Assembly: GCA_947449515.1 (NCBI GenBank)
Contig: CANFSD010000092.1
Location: 1 to 6,773 of the forward strand
Direction of reading: 5' to 3'
From: Bacteroidota bacterium
GTDB taxonomy: Bacteria; Bacteroidota; Bacteroidia; UKL13-3
DNA length: 6,773 nucleotides
The notes beneath the pieces were generated by a model. It had not been told where the DNA came from. It saw nothing but the letters and a program-made list of their open reading frames with translations, and ran no database searches. The translations under genes and the position numbers were made by a program. Below are positions 6,724-6,773 of the stretch, piece by piece (position 1 is the first letter of the stretch; every line of letters begins with the position of its first letter).

Positions 6724-6773
6724 AAAACACTTAAATTCAACTACTTACAAAAAAAATAATTGATTTATTTTCC

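Noticed and set aside
6753..6771. Weak hairpin AAAATAA / TTATTTT with a 5-base loop near the window end
   Set aside because: The 7-bp stem is entirely A/T in very AT-rich sequence and could occur by chance. No gene end is visible beside it, so I do not call a terminator.
1..6773. A defence island, CRISPR array, mobile element or biosynthetic cluster
   Set aside because: No transposase, integrase, inverted-repeat ends, target duplications, regularly spaced repeats or effector-like genes are visible; the genes are of ordinary core type.

Overview
The window reads as chromosomal DNA of a Bacteroidota bacterium. It is AT-rich. It carries the end of a gliding-motility/type IX secretion (T9SS) C-terminal domain followed by a PorP/SprF-family protein, and a lipoprotein with a LruC/DUF4842-type C-terminus. 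The starts lack convincing Shine-Dalgarno sequences, and two upstream regions hold the Bacteroidota -7 promoter element TAnnTTTG. I cannot place it below phylum from sequence alone.

Layout: (1) bases 1-92 (+) are the last 29 codons of a protein with a gliding-type C-terminal sorting domain. (2) After 19 bases comes a PorP/SprF-family T9SS outer-membrane protein (112-1050, +); the two are probably one operon and a cargo/partner pair. (3) A long hairpin with A and T flanks (1065-1103) separates it from a convergent PLP-dependent class I/II aminotransferase (1105-2364, -). (4) A 174-base divergent intergenic region carries a -7 element on each strand. (5) An ABC-F ATPase resembling YheS (2539-4470, +) follows. 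(6) A second bidirectional hairpin terminator (4513-4558) separates it from a convergent LruC-domain lipoprotein (4581-6677, -), which has a repetitive beta-solenoid-like middle region. (7) The last 96 bases are upstream sequence of that lipoprotein.

The genes are mostly independent units: one T9SS operon end, one metabolic enzyme, one translation factor and one envelope lipoprotein. Two convergent pairs each share a bidirectional terminator, and one divergent pair shares a promoter region. I see no mobile element, CRISPR array, RNA gene or defence cassette. The least understood element is the LruC lipoprotein. The rest is recognisable, and I found no clear evidence of a wholly new system.
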